Assembly (NCBI GenBank): GCA_013289665.1
Contig: JABCZN010000023.1
Coordinates: 1 to 42,585 of the forward strand
Direction of reading: 5' to 3'
DNA from: Acidobacteriota bacterium
GTDB lineage: Bacteria; Acidobacteriota; Terriglobia; Acidiferrales; UBA7541
Length of the DNA stretch: 42,585 bases
Translations under genes and position numbers: made by a program
In this document: piece by piece, positions 25,925-33,806 of the stretch
Position numbering within the stretch: position 1 is the first letter of the stretch
Layout of the letters: every line of letters begins with the position of its first letter
The notes under the pieces: model-generated
Databases searched by the model: none
Seen by the model: the letters and a program-made list of their open reading frames with translations, nothing else
Told to the model about the DNA's origin: nothing

Positions 25925-26229
25925 CCGGTTTCAGACTTTAATATGTTGAAAATACAAGAGTTACGATTGGTAAGCCGTTTGCACTTTACATCCGCGTGGG
26001 GGAGGCGAGCCGAGGATCCCTTTAGGGGATTGAGGGCTGGGCCGGTTCGCACTTCCCCTCACTTCTGCCGAAACCTCGAACTGTTTCTGCCGTCAGAGCG
26101 GCTGGCTCCCCATACCCCTAGGATTCGACCTGACCCGAGCGGCGGGGGTGCGCCCCTTCGCGGATTCTTTTTGAATGGGAATTGTTTGATGGGAGAAAAC
26201 AGAACGGCTCTACTGCCTCTTTCAGAGAG

Positions 26230-26279
26230 GCCGGGGCTTCAGCCCCGGCGTAATGCTTCAGAAAAAACTGGCTTTAGCC
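26230..26279. repeat. REP-like double palindrome
   Basis: GCCGGGGCT-tc-AGCCCCGGC (26230-26249) is followed 20 bp later by the short palindrome ggctttagcc (26270-26279). I recall similar intergenic palindromes in acidobacterial genomes. It has no T run, so it is not a normal terminator. Confidence 0.55.
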
Positions 26280-26319
26280 TCTCAAAGAAAGTACTTCCCG
26301 GATTTCTGCGCAAAATTCC

Positions 26320-26676
26320 TCAGCCGCGATTTCCCAGTGTATGCGAAATAATCTGCGTCATCGGATAGCGCACACCGCGATAGTCCACGCGCGAAGCATA
26401 ATCGCTCAGCGTCATGAACAGCAGCAGCGCCAGCCAGAAAATTCCCGCGATAATCACCAGCTTCGTCCGCTCCGGCGCATACTTCGCGTGCATGAAGATG
26501 AGCACGACCAGTGTCGCTTTCACGGTTGCAATCAAGAGCGCAACAGCAATGTTGAATCGGCCCAGATTGACAAATGCCGCGCCAACAGTCAGCCCTGTAA
26601 GGATCAGGAGAGTGGTGATGATCGCCAAGTACATACCCGGCGAAACGATGTGTTCGGTATGTTCGTGTTCAGACAT
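26320..26676 (-). CDS. Cytochrome c oxidase subunit IV family protein
   Basis: This 118-aa protein has three membrane segments (YLAIITTLLILTGLTVGAAF; NIAVALLIATVKATLVVLIF; KLVIIAGIFWLALLLFMTLS), the layout of prokaryotic COX subunit IV. The N-terminus is short and His-rich (SEHEHTEH). The helix-2 tail FMHAKYAPERTK is typical. The ATG at 26676 has AGGGAGAG just upstream. It is the last gene of the act/cta operon, 14 bp after ctaE. The subunit stabilises the oxidase core and carries no cofactor. Confidence 0.9.
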   Translation of the reverse strand: MSEHEHTEHIVSPGMYLAIITTLLILTGLTVGAAFVNLGRFNIAVALLIATVKATLVVLIFMHAKYAPERTKLVIIAGIFWLALLLFMTLSDYASRVDYRGVRYPMTQIISHTLGNRG

Positions 26677-26690
26677 GCTTCTCTCCCTGC

Positions 26691-27428
26691 CTACTTGTGC
26701 CGGTCAATCAGATATAACAGCGGAAAAAGATAAATCCACACAATGTCCACGAAGTGCCAGTACAAACCCACAATATCCACCGGATTATTCCACTCAGCGT
26801 TAAATCGCCCGGCCACGGACTCCTTCAGCAGCCAGAACAACAATCCCGCTCCGATCACCATGTGCAGCGCGTGCAGCCCGGTCATTCCGAAATACGCGGA
26901 GTAATAAAGCTGCGCGTGCGCGTTCAGGTCCGGGTCCGCCTGTACCGCGGCCTCGATCTCTTCCTTTTCCTTCGCCATGTCGGCTGCGTCAATGTCCGAG
27001 CACTTCGCCGGATTCCTCACGCAGTAGAAAATGTCGAAGGTCTTGCCGGGCACCAGGTGGTGGTGGAATTTCTGCGCGTACTCCACATACTTCACGCCAA
27101 AAAACACGAAGCCCAGAAATATTGTCAGGCTCAGAAACAGGGTAATCAGCCCCTTCTTGCTCGTCTGTGCCGACCACACGGCCATCGCCATCGTGAAGCT
27201 GCTCGCCAGCAGAACCACGGTGTTGAACCCGCCCAGCCCCAGGCTCAGCGTATTGCTGCCCATCGCGAACGCGTGGAAATACGTGTGCCGGTTGATGGTG
27301 TACGCCAGCATGATCCCGCCGAAGAACATCACTTCGGTCACCAGGAAAATCCACATGCCGAGCGTGGCAGTATCCTTCTGCTGCTCCAGCGTCTTGAACT
27401 GCCCGTACAATGCTCCGGTGCGATGCAC
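26691..27428 (-). CDS. ctaE: Cytochrome c oxidase subunit III
   Basis: This 245-aa protein starts with GTG at 27428, supported by GAGGAG 6 nt upstream. LEQQKDTATLGMWIFLVTEV opens the domain and WHFVDIVWIYLFPLLYL closes it; both are classic COX3 signatures. It has seven membrane spans in the usual order, with an added hydrophilic insert of about 50 residues (VPGKTFDIFYCVRNPAKCSD to DPDLNAHAQLYYS) between spans. The insert has two Cys (YCVRNPAKC) that could form a disulfide in the periplasm. Subunit III stabilises subunit I and its proton uptake. It sits 73 bp after ctaD, the largest gap in the operon, which contains a hairpin. Confidence 0.95.
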   Translation of the reverse strand: MHRTGALYGQFKTLEQQKDTATLGMWIFLVTEVMFFGGIMLAYTINRHTYFHAFAMGSNTLSLGLGGFNTVVLLASSFTMAMAVWSAQTSKKGLITLFLSLTIFLGFVFFGVKYVEYAQKFHHHLVPGKTFDIFYCVRNPAKCSDIDAADMAKEKEEIEAAVQADPDLNAHAQLYYSAYFGMTGLHALHMVIGAGLLFWLLKESVAGRFNAEWNNPVDIVGLYWHFVDIVWIYLFPLLYLIDRHK

Positions 27429-27477
27429 TCCGCACTCCTCTAACCGTCAAGTTCAGGCGCCAACCGCTCGCCTGTCC

Positions 27478-27493
27478 CCGGGCCGCAGCCCGG
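27478..27493 (-). promoter_or_regulatory. Intercistronic hairpin between ctaD and ctaE
   Basis: CCGGGC (27478-27483) pairs with GCCCGG (27488-27493) around a 4-nt loop. There is no T run after it on the minus strand, so it is more likely an mRNA-processing or stability element than a terminator. Confidence 0.4.
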
Positions 27494-27501
27494 CGTTCCT
27501 T

Positions 27502-29190
27502 TTAGTCGTCCCCGTGGGCCGGCGCCACCACGCCCGGCGAACCCTTGCCAGCTGGAACATCCAGCCCCAGGTCCGGCCGATTGTGGAAGTCGTAGGCTTC
27601 CCACGTCACAACCGGTGTTACCTCGAAATTCTCGGTCAGCGGCGGCGACTGCGTCTTCCACTCGAGGCCCGTTGCCGGCCACGGATTGTCGCCCGCCACT
27701 TTTCCATAGAACGCCGCCCAGGTGAGATAAACCATCGGCAGGAGGTAGCCAATCGCGAGGATGGATGCGCCGGCCGTGGACATCACGTTGTAAATCTGAA
27801 ATTCCGGCGGGTAGGTGTGATACCGCCGCGGCATGCCCATAATTCCCAGTATAAATTGCGGAAAGAACGTGAAATTGAATCCGATGAACAAAATAAATGC
27901 CGCAATCCGCGCCAGCCACTCCGGATACATGCGCCCCGTTATTTTAGGCCACCAGAAATGCAACCCGCCCAGATACCCCATCACCGCGCCGCCCACCATG
28001 ATGTAGTGGAAGTGCGCCACGACAAAGTAGGTGTCGTGTATGTTGATGTCGACACCCAGGGCGCCGAGGAACAGACCCGTCAGCCCGCCGATCATGAAGA
28101 GCCCAAGAAAGCCAAATGCATACAGCATCGGCGTATCAAACGAAATCGATCCCCCAAACAGTGTCGCCGTCCAGTTAAATGTCTTTATTGCAGACGGTAT
28201 CGCAACGATAAAGGTCAGGAACGAAAATGCCACTGCCGCGTACGTGGACTGGCCGGTGAGGAACATATGGTGCGTCCAGACCACGAAGCCGATCACCGCA
28301 ATCGCCAGGCTGGCCGCTGCCACAAAGTGATATCCGAACAGCCTCTTGCGCGCGAAGGTCGGAATCAGTTCGCTGATCACTCCCATCGCCGGAAGAATCA
28401 TGATGTAGACGGCCGGGTGCGAGTAGAACCAGAACAAATGCTGGAACAGGATTGGGTCTCCGCCCATCGCCGGATTGAAAAATCCCAGTCCAAATACCCG
28501 TTCCATGGCCGCCAGACCGAGGGTAATCGCAATCACCGGCGTTCCCAAAATCATCACGATTGATGTCGCATAGTGCGCCCACACAAACAGAGGCAGCCGG
28601 AACCAGGTCATTCCGGGTGCGCGCATCGTGTGAACCGTCACCAGGAAATTCAAACCCGTAAGGATGGACGAAAATCCGGTAATGAACACGCCGACCACCG
28701 CCGGCGCCACCGCCGAATTCGAGTACAACGTGCTGAACGGCGTGTAGAACGTCCAGCCGGTGTCCAGCCCACCGTTCACCATGGACCACAACGTGAACAG
28801 CCCGCCCACCACGTAGATATACCAGCTGAGCAGGTTGATTTTCGGAAACGCCAGGTCTTTCGCCCCAACCATCAGCGGAATCAGGAAATTTCCCAATATC
28901 GCCGGGATCGAAGGAATCAGGAAAAAGAAAACCATCGTTACGCCGTGCATGGTGAACATGCGGTTATACAGATCCGGCGTAAGCAGGTAGCCGTTTGGCG
29001 TCAGCAGGTGCAGGCGAATCATCATCGCGAAGAAGCCGCCGATGAAAAAGAAAAATGTCACCGAAGCCAGATAAAGCAGCGCAATCCGTTTGTGGTCCGT
29101 GGTCAGCAGCCACGAACGGATGCCATATGTGGCGTTCAGGTAATGCTTCTCCGGCATTTCGGGAGCCGGACCCGTGGCTTCGGTTCTCAT
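27502..29190 (-). CDS. ctaD: Cytochrome c oxidase subunit I, A2-type haem-copper oxidase
   Basis: This 562-aa catalytic subunit reduces oxygen to water and pumps protons. Twelve or more spans are present. Metal ligands are visible: low-spin haem His in FTMHGVTMVFF; CuB His and cross-linked Tyr in WFYSHPAVYIMILP; the CuB His pair in VWTHHMFLTG; and both haem His in VVAHFHYIMVGG. The key Glu of A1 oxidases (HPEVY) is Ala here and is preceded by Tyr-Ser. YSHP is the hallmark of the A2 subfamily, as in Thermus and Rhodothermus caa3. The start is the ATG at 29190, one base after the ctaC stop. The longer frame to 29220 would overlap ctaC. Confidence 0.96.
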   Translation of the reverse strand: MRTEATGPAPEMPEKHYLNATYGIRSWLLTTDHKRIALLYLASVTFFFFIGGFFAMMIRLHLLTPNGYLLTPDLYNRMFTMHGVTMVFFFLIPSIPAILGNFLIPLMVGAKDLAFPKINLLSWYIYVVGGLFTLWSMVNGGLDTGWTFYTPFSTLYSNSAVAPAVVGVFITGFSSILTGLNFLVTVHTMRAPGMTWFRLPLFVWAHYATSIVMILGTPVIAITLGLAAMERVFGLGFFNPAMGGDPILFQHLFWFYSHPAVYIMILPAMGVISELIPTFARKRLFGYHFVAAASLAIAVIGFVVWTHHMFLTGQSTYAAVAFSFLTFIVAIPSAIKTFNWTATLFGGSISFDTPMLYAFGFLGLFMIGGLTGLFLGALGVDINIHDTYFVVAHFHYIMVGGAVMGYLGGLHFWWPKITGRMYPEWLARIAAFILFIGFNFTFFPQFILGIMGMPRRYHTYPPEFQIYNVMSTAGASILAIGYLLPMVYLTWAAFYGKVAGDNPWPATGLEWKTQSPPLTENFEVTPVVTWEAYDFHNRPDLGLDVPAGKGSPGVVAPAHGDD

Positions 29191-29191
29191 G

Positions 29192-30175
29192 CTATTTCTT
29201 CCCCGCGGGTGACGGCGCAATCCCCGCGCCCTTCGCCGGCACCGGCTGCGACTGCAGAGACTTGATATAGGCCGTCAGGTTCCCGATCTGCTCCTCCGTC
29301 ACCAGGCCCTGGAACGTGGGCATAACCGGTTGATACCCGGCTACGATTTTCGCGTTCGGCTGAAGGATGGATTCGCGGATGTAGGCTTCGTCGGCAACCA
29401 CTGTGGACCCATCCGCGAGAAGTACATTCGCCCCAAACACCCCGTTCAGCGAAGGCGCGCGCCCGGTCCCATTCGAGAGGTGGCAGGTAACACAGGCAAA
29501 CTGCGTGAACAGGCGTTCCCCCGCCGAAACCGGATTCACGTCGCCGCTCTCCCCGGAGAGCCACGCCGCGTATTCAGCCGGTTCCATCACCGTCACCCAT
29601 CCGCCCATCACCGCATGATTCGTTCCACAGTATTGCGAGCAGAAAAAGTGGTATTTGCCGGTCTTGACCGGCCGGAACCACATCGTGTTGTACCGCCCGG
29701 GCACCACGTCCATCTTCACGCGGAACGCCGGCACATAAAAATCGTGGATCACGTCCTCGCTGCCCAGGATCAGTTTCACGTTCCGGCCTACCGGGATGTG
29801 CAGCTCGTTGATCTCCTTGCGGCCGTTCGGCTGCTGCAGCTTCCACATCCACTGCTTCCCGACTACGTAAATGTCCAGCGTATCGGTCGGCGCAATGCGG
29901 TAATTCACGTAGATCGCCGCGCCCCAGGCGAAAATCCCGATCGCGATGATCGTCGGAATCAGCGTCCAGCCGACCTCGAGCACGTTGTTCCCGTGGACGT
30001 CGTCCCCCACTTCCTTTTCGCTCCGCCGCCGGAACTTGAACGCCGCGAAAATAATCAGCAACGTCACCAACACCGCGAAAAACAACGTGGTCATCAGGAT
30101 GAACGAAAACAACGCGTCGACGTTGCCCGCGAAATTGGACGCCTGCTCTGGGAAAGTTGGAAGCGGTGACTGCAC
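29192..30175 (-). CDS. ctaC: Cytochrome c oxidase subunit II with fused cytochrome c domain (caa3 type)
   Basis: This 327-aa protein starts with GTG at 30175. AAGGAG is 12 nt upstream, a long spacing. Two N-terminal membrane spans (LFSFILMTTLFFAVLVTLLI; TLIPTIIAIGIFAWGAAIY) precede the cupredoxin domain. The CuA site is seen in CSQYCGTNHAVMGGW, with the more distal His in DVIHDFYVPAF. Gln replaces the usual Glu of CSExC, which binds copper only through its backbone. The C-terminus is a cytochrome c domain: FACVTCHLSNGTG binds haem and VMPTFQGL carries the likely Met ligand. It therefore takes electrons directly from ACIII. It is 4 bp after sco1. Confidence 0.95.
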   Translation of the reverse strand: MQSPLPTFPEQASNFAGNVDALFSFILMTTLFFAVLVTLLIIFAAFKFRRRSEKEVGDDVHGNNVLEVGWTLIPTIIAIGIFAWGAAIYVNYRIAPTDTLDIYVVGKQWMWKLQQPNGRKEINELHIPVGRNVKLILGSEDVIHDFYVPAFRVKMDVVPGRYNTMWFRPVKTGKYHFFCSQYCGTNHAVMGGWVTVMEPAEYAAWLSGESGDVNPVSAGERLFTQFACVTCHLSNGTGRAPSLNGVFGANVLLADGSTVVADEAYIRESILQPNAKIVAGYQPVMPTFQGLVTEEQIGNLTAYIKSLQSQPVPAKGAGIAPSPAGKK

Positions 30176-30179
30176 GGCT

Positions 30180-31043
30180 CTAGTGTGCTCCTTCTGTCGG
30201 CAGATGCTGGTCGGAATGCACGTTCTGGCGCTCGCGGCGCCGGAAAATCACGAAGCCCAGCACCATGCAGGCGAGCGTGACCACCGCGCCCATGCGGATC
30301 ACCGTCAGGATCGTGGCGCTATAGCGCGCCCTCGTCGGGTCATACTGGTAACAGAACAGCAGCAGGTGATCGACCGGCGTCCCGATTTTACCGGCCGAAG
30401 CGTCCACCAGCCCCAGCCGCACGTTGCTGGCCGGATATTCCACGCCGAAAAAGTACCGCGAAATCCTTCCGTCCGGCGTCAGCAGCAGGATTCCGCTCGC
30501 ATGCCCGTAGGTCTTGCTCTTTTCGTCGTAGCTGTAGCTGAAATTCGCGGCCTTCGTCACCGCGTCAATCGACTCGCGCGTTCCGGTCAGAAAATGCCAG
30601 CCGCCGTCGGTCGTCGGCCGCGCAAACCTCCGCAGCGCTTCGTGCTTCTTCTTGAGCGCCGCCTCCGGCGTGTCGGAAGGGTCAAAGCTGACGAACACCA
30701 CGTCATAATCGGCACCCGGATTGAACGAAAGCATCTTTAGCGTCCCGACCACCGCCTGCTCCACCTGGCCGCACAACATCGGGCAGGTGTAATAGGCGAA
30801 CACCAGGACCACCGGTCGGCTGCCAAAATACTGGCCCAGCCTCACCGGCGCGCCCATCTCGTCCACAAACGAAGCGTCCGCCGGAATCTGCGCATTCAGT
30901 CGCGGATCGAATCCGACGTTCACGAGCGCCGGCGGCAATGCCTTCGAAGATTGCCCCACGTTGTCAGGAATCATCTGTGCGCTGGCGGCAACCGCCGTCA
31001 GCAGCAGCAACGCGATTCCCGTAATCGTGCGAAACAATTTCAT
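30180..31043 (-). CDS. SCO1/SenC-family copper chaperone
   Basis: This 287-aa protein has a signal peptide (1-22, ITGIALLLLTAVAASAQ) and a thioredoxin-like domain with the copper-binding CxxxC (FAYYTCPMLCGQ, about 108-112). The distal His is probably in SKTYGHASGILLL. A C-terminal membrane span (VIRMGAVVTLACMVLGFVIF, about 250-270) anchors it facing the periplasm. SCO proteins deliver copper to the CuA site of subunit II, and ctaC begins 4 bp downstream. The ATG at 31043 is 2 bp from the previous stop. Confidence 0.93.
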   Translation of the reverse strand: MKLFRTITGIALLLLTAVAASAQMIPDNVGQSSKALPPALVNVGFDPRLNAQIPADASFVDEMGAPVRLGQYFGSRPVVLVFAYYTCPMLCGQVEQAVVGTLKMLSFNPGADYDVVFVSFDPSDTPEAALKKKHEALRRFARPTTDGGWHFLTGTRESIDAVTKAANFSYSYDEKSKTYGHASGILLLTPDGRISRYFFGVEYPASNVRLGLVDASAGKIGTPVDHLLLFCYQYDPTRARYSATILTVIRMGAVVTLACMVLGFVIFRRRERQNVHSDQHLPTEGAH

Positions 31044-31045
31044 CC

Positions 31046-31495
31046 TTACTTCTTCTCCACCGGCGCGGCCACGGCCGGCAAACCCTTCTCCACAATCAGT
31101 TTCATCGCGTCTTTCACCGGAATCTGCGCGATCCCTCGGCTCTTGTCCACCCAGCCCAGTTCGTTGTTCGCCTTGCTGTCTGTTTCCACTTTTTCCCGCA
31201 TGTCGTGCTGCGGGTCCGTCAAATGTCCCGGCATCCCCTGCATTCTGGGCTCCGGCGCAAAGTGCGGGCCCTGCTCGCGCATGGGCGCGGGCGCTTCGTA
31301 GGAACTGGTCCAGTAATGGATCAGCCCCTTGTAAATACCGATGGAAAGAATGAACGACGCAATCACCGAAACTCCCAAATAGGTCAGAAATTTAAAGATC
31401 GGCAACGACCGGACGTCTGTCGCTTCAAACGACACATCTGCGTGCTGCGGCCGTTCGCCGTCCTTCTGCCCGTGGTTGTGATGCTCAGTGCTCAT
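31046..31495 (-). CDS. Conserved single-span membrane protein of the ACIII/caa3 operon, function unknown
   Basis: This 149-aa protein has a His-rich cytoplasmic N-terminus (STEHHNHGQKDGE), one membrane span (about 38-58, YLGVSVIASFILSIGIYKGL) and a periplasmic tail. The tail ends in a recognisable module: LTDPQHDMREKVE, then ELGWVDKSRGIAQIPVKDAM and LIVEKGLP. I recall this GWVD...IPxxxAM...L..(R/K)GLP pattern in unnamed proteins beside sco and cox genes in other phyla. There are no cysteines and no haem motif. The ATG at 31495 overlaps actF by 11 bp and sco1 starts 2 bp after it, so it is firmly in the operon. It may be an assembly factor or a small supercomplex subunit; both are inference. 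Confidence 0.85.
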   Translation of the reverse strand: MSTEHHNHGQKDGERPQHADVSFEATDVRSLPIFKFLTYLGVSVIASFILSIGIYKGLIHYWTSSYEAPAPMREQGPHFAPEPRMQGMPGHLTDPQHDMREKVETDSKANNELGWVDKSRGIAQIPVKDAMKLIVEKGLPAVAAPVEKK

Positions 31496-32687
31496 TCTCG
31501 GCAAGCACCTCCGAAAGATTTGGGTCGCCCACCGGCAACAGCGGCCGTTGCTTCAGGTTCATGGCAAAAAAACCCAGCCACAAGCCGATCAGTGCCACCG
31601 GCACCACGATATCCAGCCACGTTGGCACGGCCCGCGGCGTAAATTCCGGCCGGGTCATCCAGTAGAGATCCACCAGCCGCATGAAAATCATCCAAACCGC
31701 GATCTTCGAGATCACGCTCGCCGTGCGCTTCACGTCCCGCGACAGGAGCAGCAAGAACGGAATCGCGAAGCTGAACAGCAGCACGATCACCGCCACCACG
31801 CCCCATTGCCCGTTCAGCCGCGACCGGTAAAACGAAATCTCCTCCGGCTGGTTTCCCGACCAGATGATCAGCAACTGCGAAAACGCGAAGTACGCCCAGA
31901 GCATGTTGAACGCGAACAACAGCTTCGCCAGGTCGTGCAGGTGCCGCTTCTTGATGATGTCATTGAACGGTTCCGAGCCGGCCAGCAGCACAATCACCGC
32001 GATCATCAGGCCCATCGCGGCAATCGCCTGCCCGGCCACAAACAAAAATCCATAAATCGTCGAAGCCCACCGCGGCGAAAGTGACATCACCCAGTCGATC
32101 GCGGCAAACGTCATCGCCAGAATGTAGAGAATAACGCCCGGCGCGGCCAGTTTCTTCAGCTTCTGTTTCAACCCTTCGGCGTCCGATTCCTGATCCTGCT
32201 GCTTCGACCAGTTGTTGAACACCAGCATCAACACGATCCAGACAGCAAAGTAAAGCGCAGCGCGCGCCAGGAATCCTCCCTGTGTCAGATAGCCCTGCTG
32301 CCAGGAAGTGAGCGCGTGCTCGCCTTCCTTCGGCGCGTTGAGCCACCCGGTCTCCTGATCGTTCCCCGAGTAGAGATATTTCATTCCCACCACGATCGGA
32401 GCAAACAGAACCAGCATCAACCACAGATTCCGGGAAGCCGCTTCCAATGGGCGCCGGATGACCATGCCCCAAATGCCGCCGGTCAGGTGCTGCAGCATCA
32501 GCAGTCCCAGAGAGCCAACGGTCAAACCTAGAATCAGCATGTAGCTGAAAATGTAGGAGTGATAGAAATCCGCCGGCGATTTCATGGCGCCGAAAATCGC
32601 CACGAGCAGCGCAACACCGCCGACGACGATGCCGCCATTCTGCAGCCTGCTTACGCTCTCCGGCGCTCTAAAATCTTGCGCGCTCAC
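31485..32687 (-). CDS. actF: Alternative complex III subunit ActF (NrfD-like quinol-interacting membrane protein)
   Basis: This 400-aa protein has about ten membrane spans and starts with GTG at 32687 (GTGA overlap with actE; GGAGG upstream). Markers include FYHSYIFSYMLILGLTVGSL, an alpha-helical pair around DWVMSLSPRWASTIYGFLFV, AYFAFSQLLIIWSGNQPEEI and a C-terminal MTRPEFTPRAVPTWLDIVVP. ActF is the second quinone-side membrane subunit of ACIII, related to ActC and NrfD. It is thought to contribute to the proton path and not to carry haem. The end overlaps the next gene by 11 bp. Confidence 0.93.
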   Translation of the reverse strand: MSAQDFRAPESVSRLQNGGIVVGGVALLVAIFGAMKSPADFYHSYIFSYMLILGLTVGSLGLLMLQHLTGGIWGMVIRRPLEAASRNLWLMLVLFAPIVVGMKYLYSGNDQETGWLNAPKEGEHALTSWQQGYLTQGGFLARAALYFAVWIVLMLVFNNWSKQQDQESDAEGLKQKLKKLAAPGVILYILAMTFAAIDWVMSLSPRWASTIYGFLFVAGQAIAAMGLMIAVIVLLAGSEPFNDIIKKRHLHDLAKLLFAFNMLWAYFAFSQLLIIWSGNQPEEISFYRSRLNGQWGVVAVIVLLFSFAIPFLLLLSRDVKRTASVISKIAVWMIFMRLVDLYWMTRPEFTPRAVPTWLDIVVPVALIGLWLGFFAMNLKQRPLLPVGDPNLSEVLAENEH

Positions 32688-33268
32688 TTCGCGGTTCCTC
32701 CCGCCATCAATTTCTCCCGTAACTCCGCCGGTAACTGCCCTACCGGCGCATTCCGGCTAAGCTGCAACGCCCGCAGATAAGCCACAATCGCCCAGCGGTC
32801 CCGCGGCGGAATCTGCGAAGCGTAGCCGTACATCGCGCCAAACCCGTTGGTGATCACGTCAAACAGATAACCGTTCGGCACATTCCGCAACCGATCCTGG
32901 TGGTAGCTCGGCGGATGCTTCATCCCGCGCAGGGCCACCATTCCGAGCCCGTCGCCCTGAATCCCGTGGCACGGCGTGCAGTAAATTCCATATCGCTGCT
33001 GGCCGCGGTTGAGCAGCTCCTCGCTGATCGGCAACGGAAACGCATTCGAATCCTTGGGCACCAACAGCGAATCATCCTGGACCGATCCGCGCGCGACGGT
33101 GTTGTCGATCGCAGGCCGTTCCGAACGCCCGTCAGCGAAAAACTCGCTGGGCGACAGCGGATTCTGCCGCGGCTGATTGGCCATGTCCTGCCGCAGGGTG
33201 TTCTCGCACCCCGCAAAGCCAAGTGCGCAAACCGCCGCAACCGCAAAAAGGGAAGGTTTATTCCTCAT
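32684..33268 (-). CDS. actE: Alternative complex III subunit ActE (mono-haem cytochrome c lipoprotein)
   Basis: This 194-aa protein has a lipoprotein signal (SLFAVAAVCALGFAGC, cysteine about residue 21). Its cytochrome c domain has one haem-binding motif, YCTPCHGIQGDGLGMVALRG (about 100), and a Met ligand probably in FGAMYGYASQIPPRDRWAIV. ActE passes electrons from ActA/ActB towards the oxidase. The ATG at 33268 lies within actD's end (11-bp overlap) with GAAGG adjacent. Its stop overlaps actF. Confidence 0.94.
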   Translation of the reverse strand: MRNKPSLFAVAAVCALGFAGCENTLRQDMANQPRQNPLSPSEFFADGRSERPAIDNTVARGSVQDDSLLVPKDSNAFPLPISEELLNRGQQRYGIYCTPCHGIQGDGLGMVALRGMKHPPSYHQDRLRNVPNGYLFDVITNGFGAMYGYASQIPPRDRWAIVAYLRALQLSRNAPVGQLPAELREKLMAGGTAK

Positions 33269-33806
33269 CCTTCACCTCGTTGACGTGTTCGGCATGCAGG
33301 CTCTGCAGGAATCTCGAAGTCTCCGCCAGGTCGAATTTCGGATCGCGTGCCTCGATGCACAAGAAGAACTTGTCCGTGGAGGCCTGCGCAAACCGCTCCA
33401 CGTTGAACACCGGGTGATACGGCTGCGGCAGCTTGTTCAGCGCGAGCATTCCAAACACCGCAAAAATCGATGCGCCCAACACTGTCAATTCAAAGGTCAC
33501 TGGAATAAACGCCGGCCAGCTGTTCAGCGGACGTCCGCCGATATTCAGTGGGTAGGTAATCGCCGCAACCCAGTATTGCAGGCCAAAACCCGTCAATCCG
33601 CCGCCCAGCCCGCCCGCGAGCGTCAGCAGCGGCACCGCGGTCCACTTGAAGCCGACCGCCTCCGAGAGCCCTTCGACCGGAAACGGCGTGTAGGCCTCCA
33701 CGTGCTTGTAACCCGCCTCGCGCGCCTTCTTCGTGGCGGCCAGCAGGTCTTCTGGCGTCGAAAACTCCCCCATCACGCCAAACAGTTGTGAGCGGCGTTC
33801 ACTCAT
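33258..33806 (-). CDS. actD: Alternative complex III subunit ActD (DUF3341)
   Basis: This 182-aa protein has a soluble N-terminal region (LFGVMGEFSTPEDLLAATKK, YTPFPVEGLSEAVGF). Two membrane spans follow (VPLLTLAGGLGGGLTGFGLQ; PVTFELTVLGASIFAVFGML), with a short tail containing PQPYHPVFN and FFLCIEARDPKFD. It is a cofactor-free structural subunit that packs against ActC. The ATG at 33806 overlaps the actC stop (ATGA). Confidence 0.94.
   Translation of the reverse strand: MSERRSQLFGVMGEFSTPEDLLAATKKAREAGYKHVEAYTPFPVEGLSEAVGFKWTAVPLLTLAGGLGGGLTGFGLQYWVAAITYPLNIGGRPLNSWPAFIPVTFELTVLGASIFAVFGMLALNKLPQPYHPVFNVERFAQASTDKFFLCIEARDPKFDLAETSRFLQSLHAEHVNEVKDEE

Larger units (their letters stand above)
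25734..26319. other. 586-bp non-coding region between uvrA and the oxidase operon
   Basis: It holds the uvrA leader hairpin and promoter/operator (25768-25839), an inverted repeat at 25892-25924 and a REP-like element at 26230-26279. A plus-strand open frame from 25943 reads through the REP-like element and into the subunit IV gene, and looks spurious. Confidence 0.65.

Noticed and set aside
25943..26368. 141-aa plus-strand frame
   Set aside because: It reads through the REP-like palindrome, enters the subunit IV gene on the other strand and has no ribosome site.
27031..28563. 510-aa plus-strand frame
   Set aside because: Antisense to ctaE and ctaD, with low-complexity, His/Arg-rich composition.
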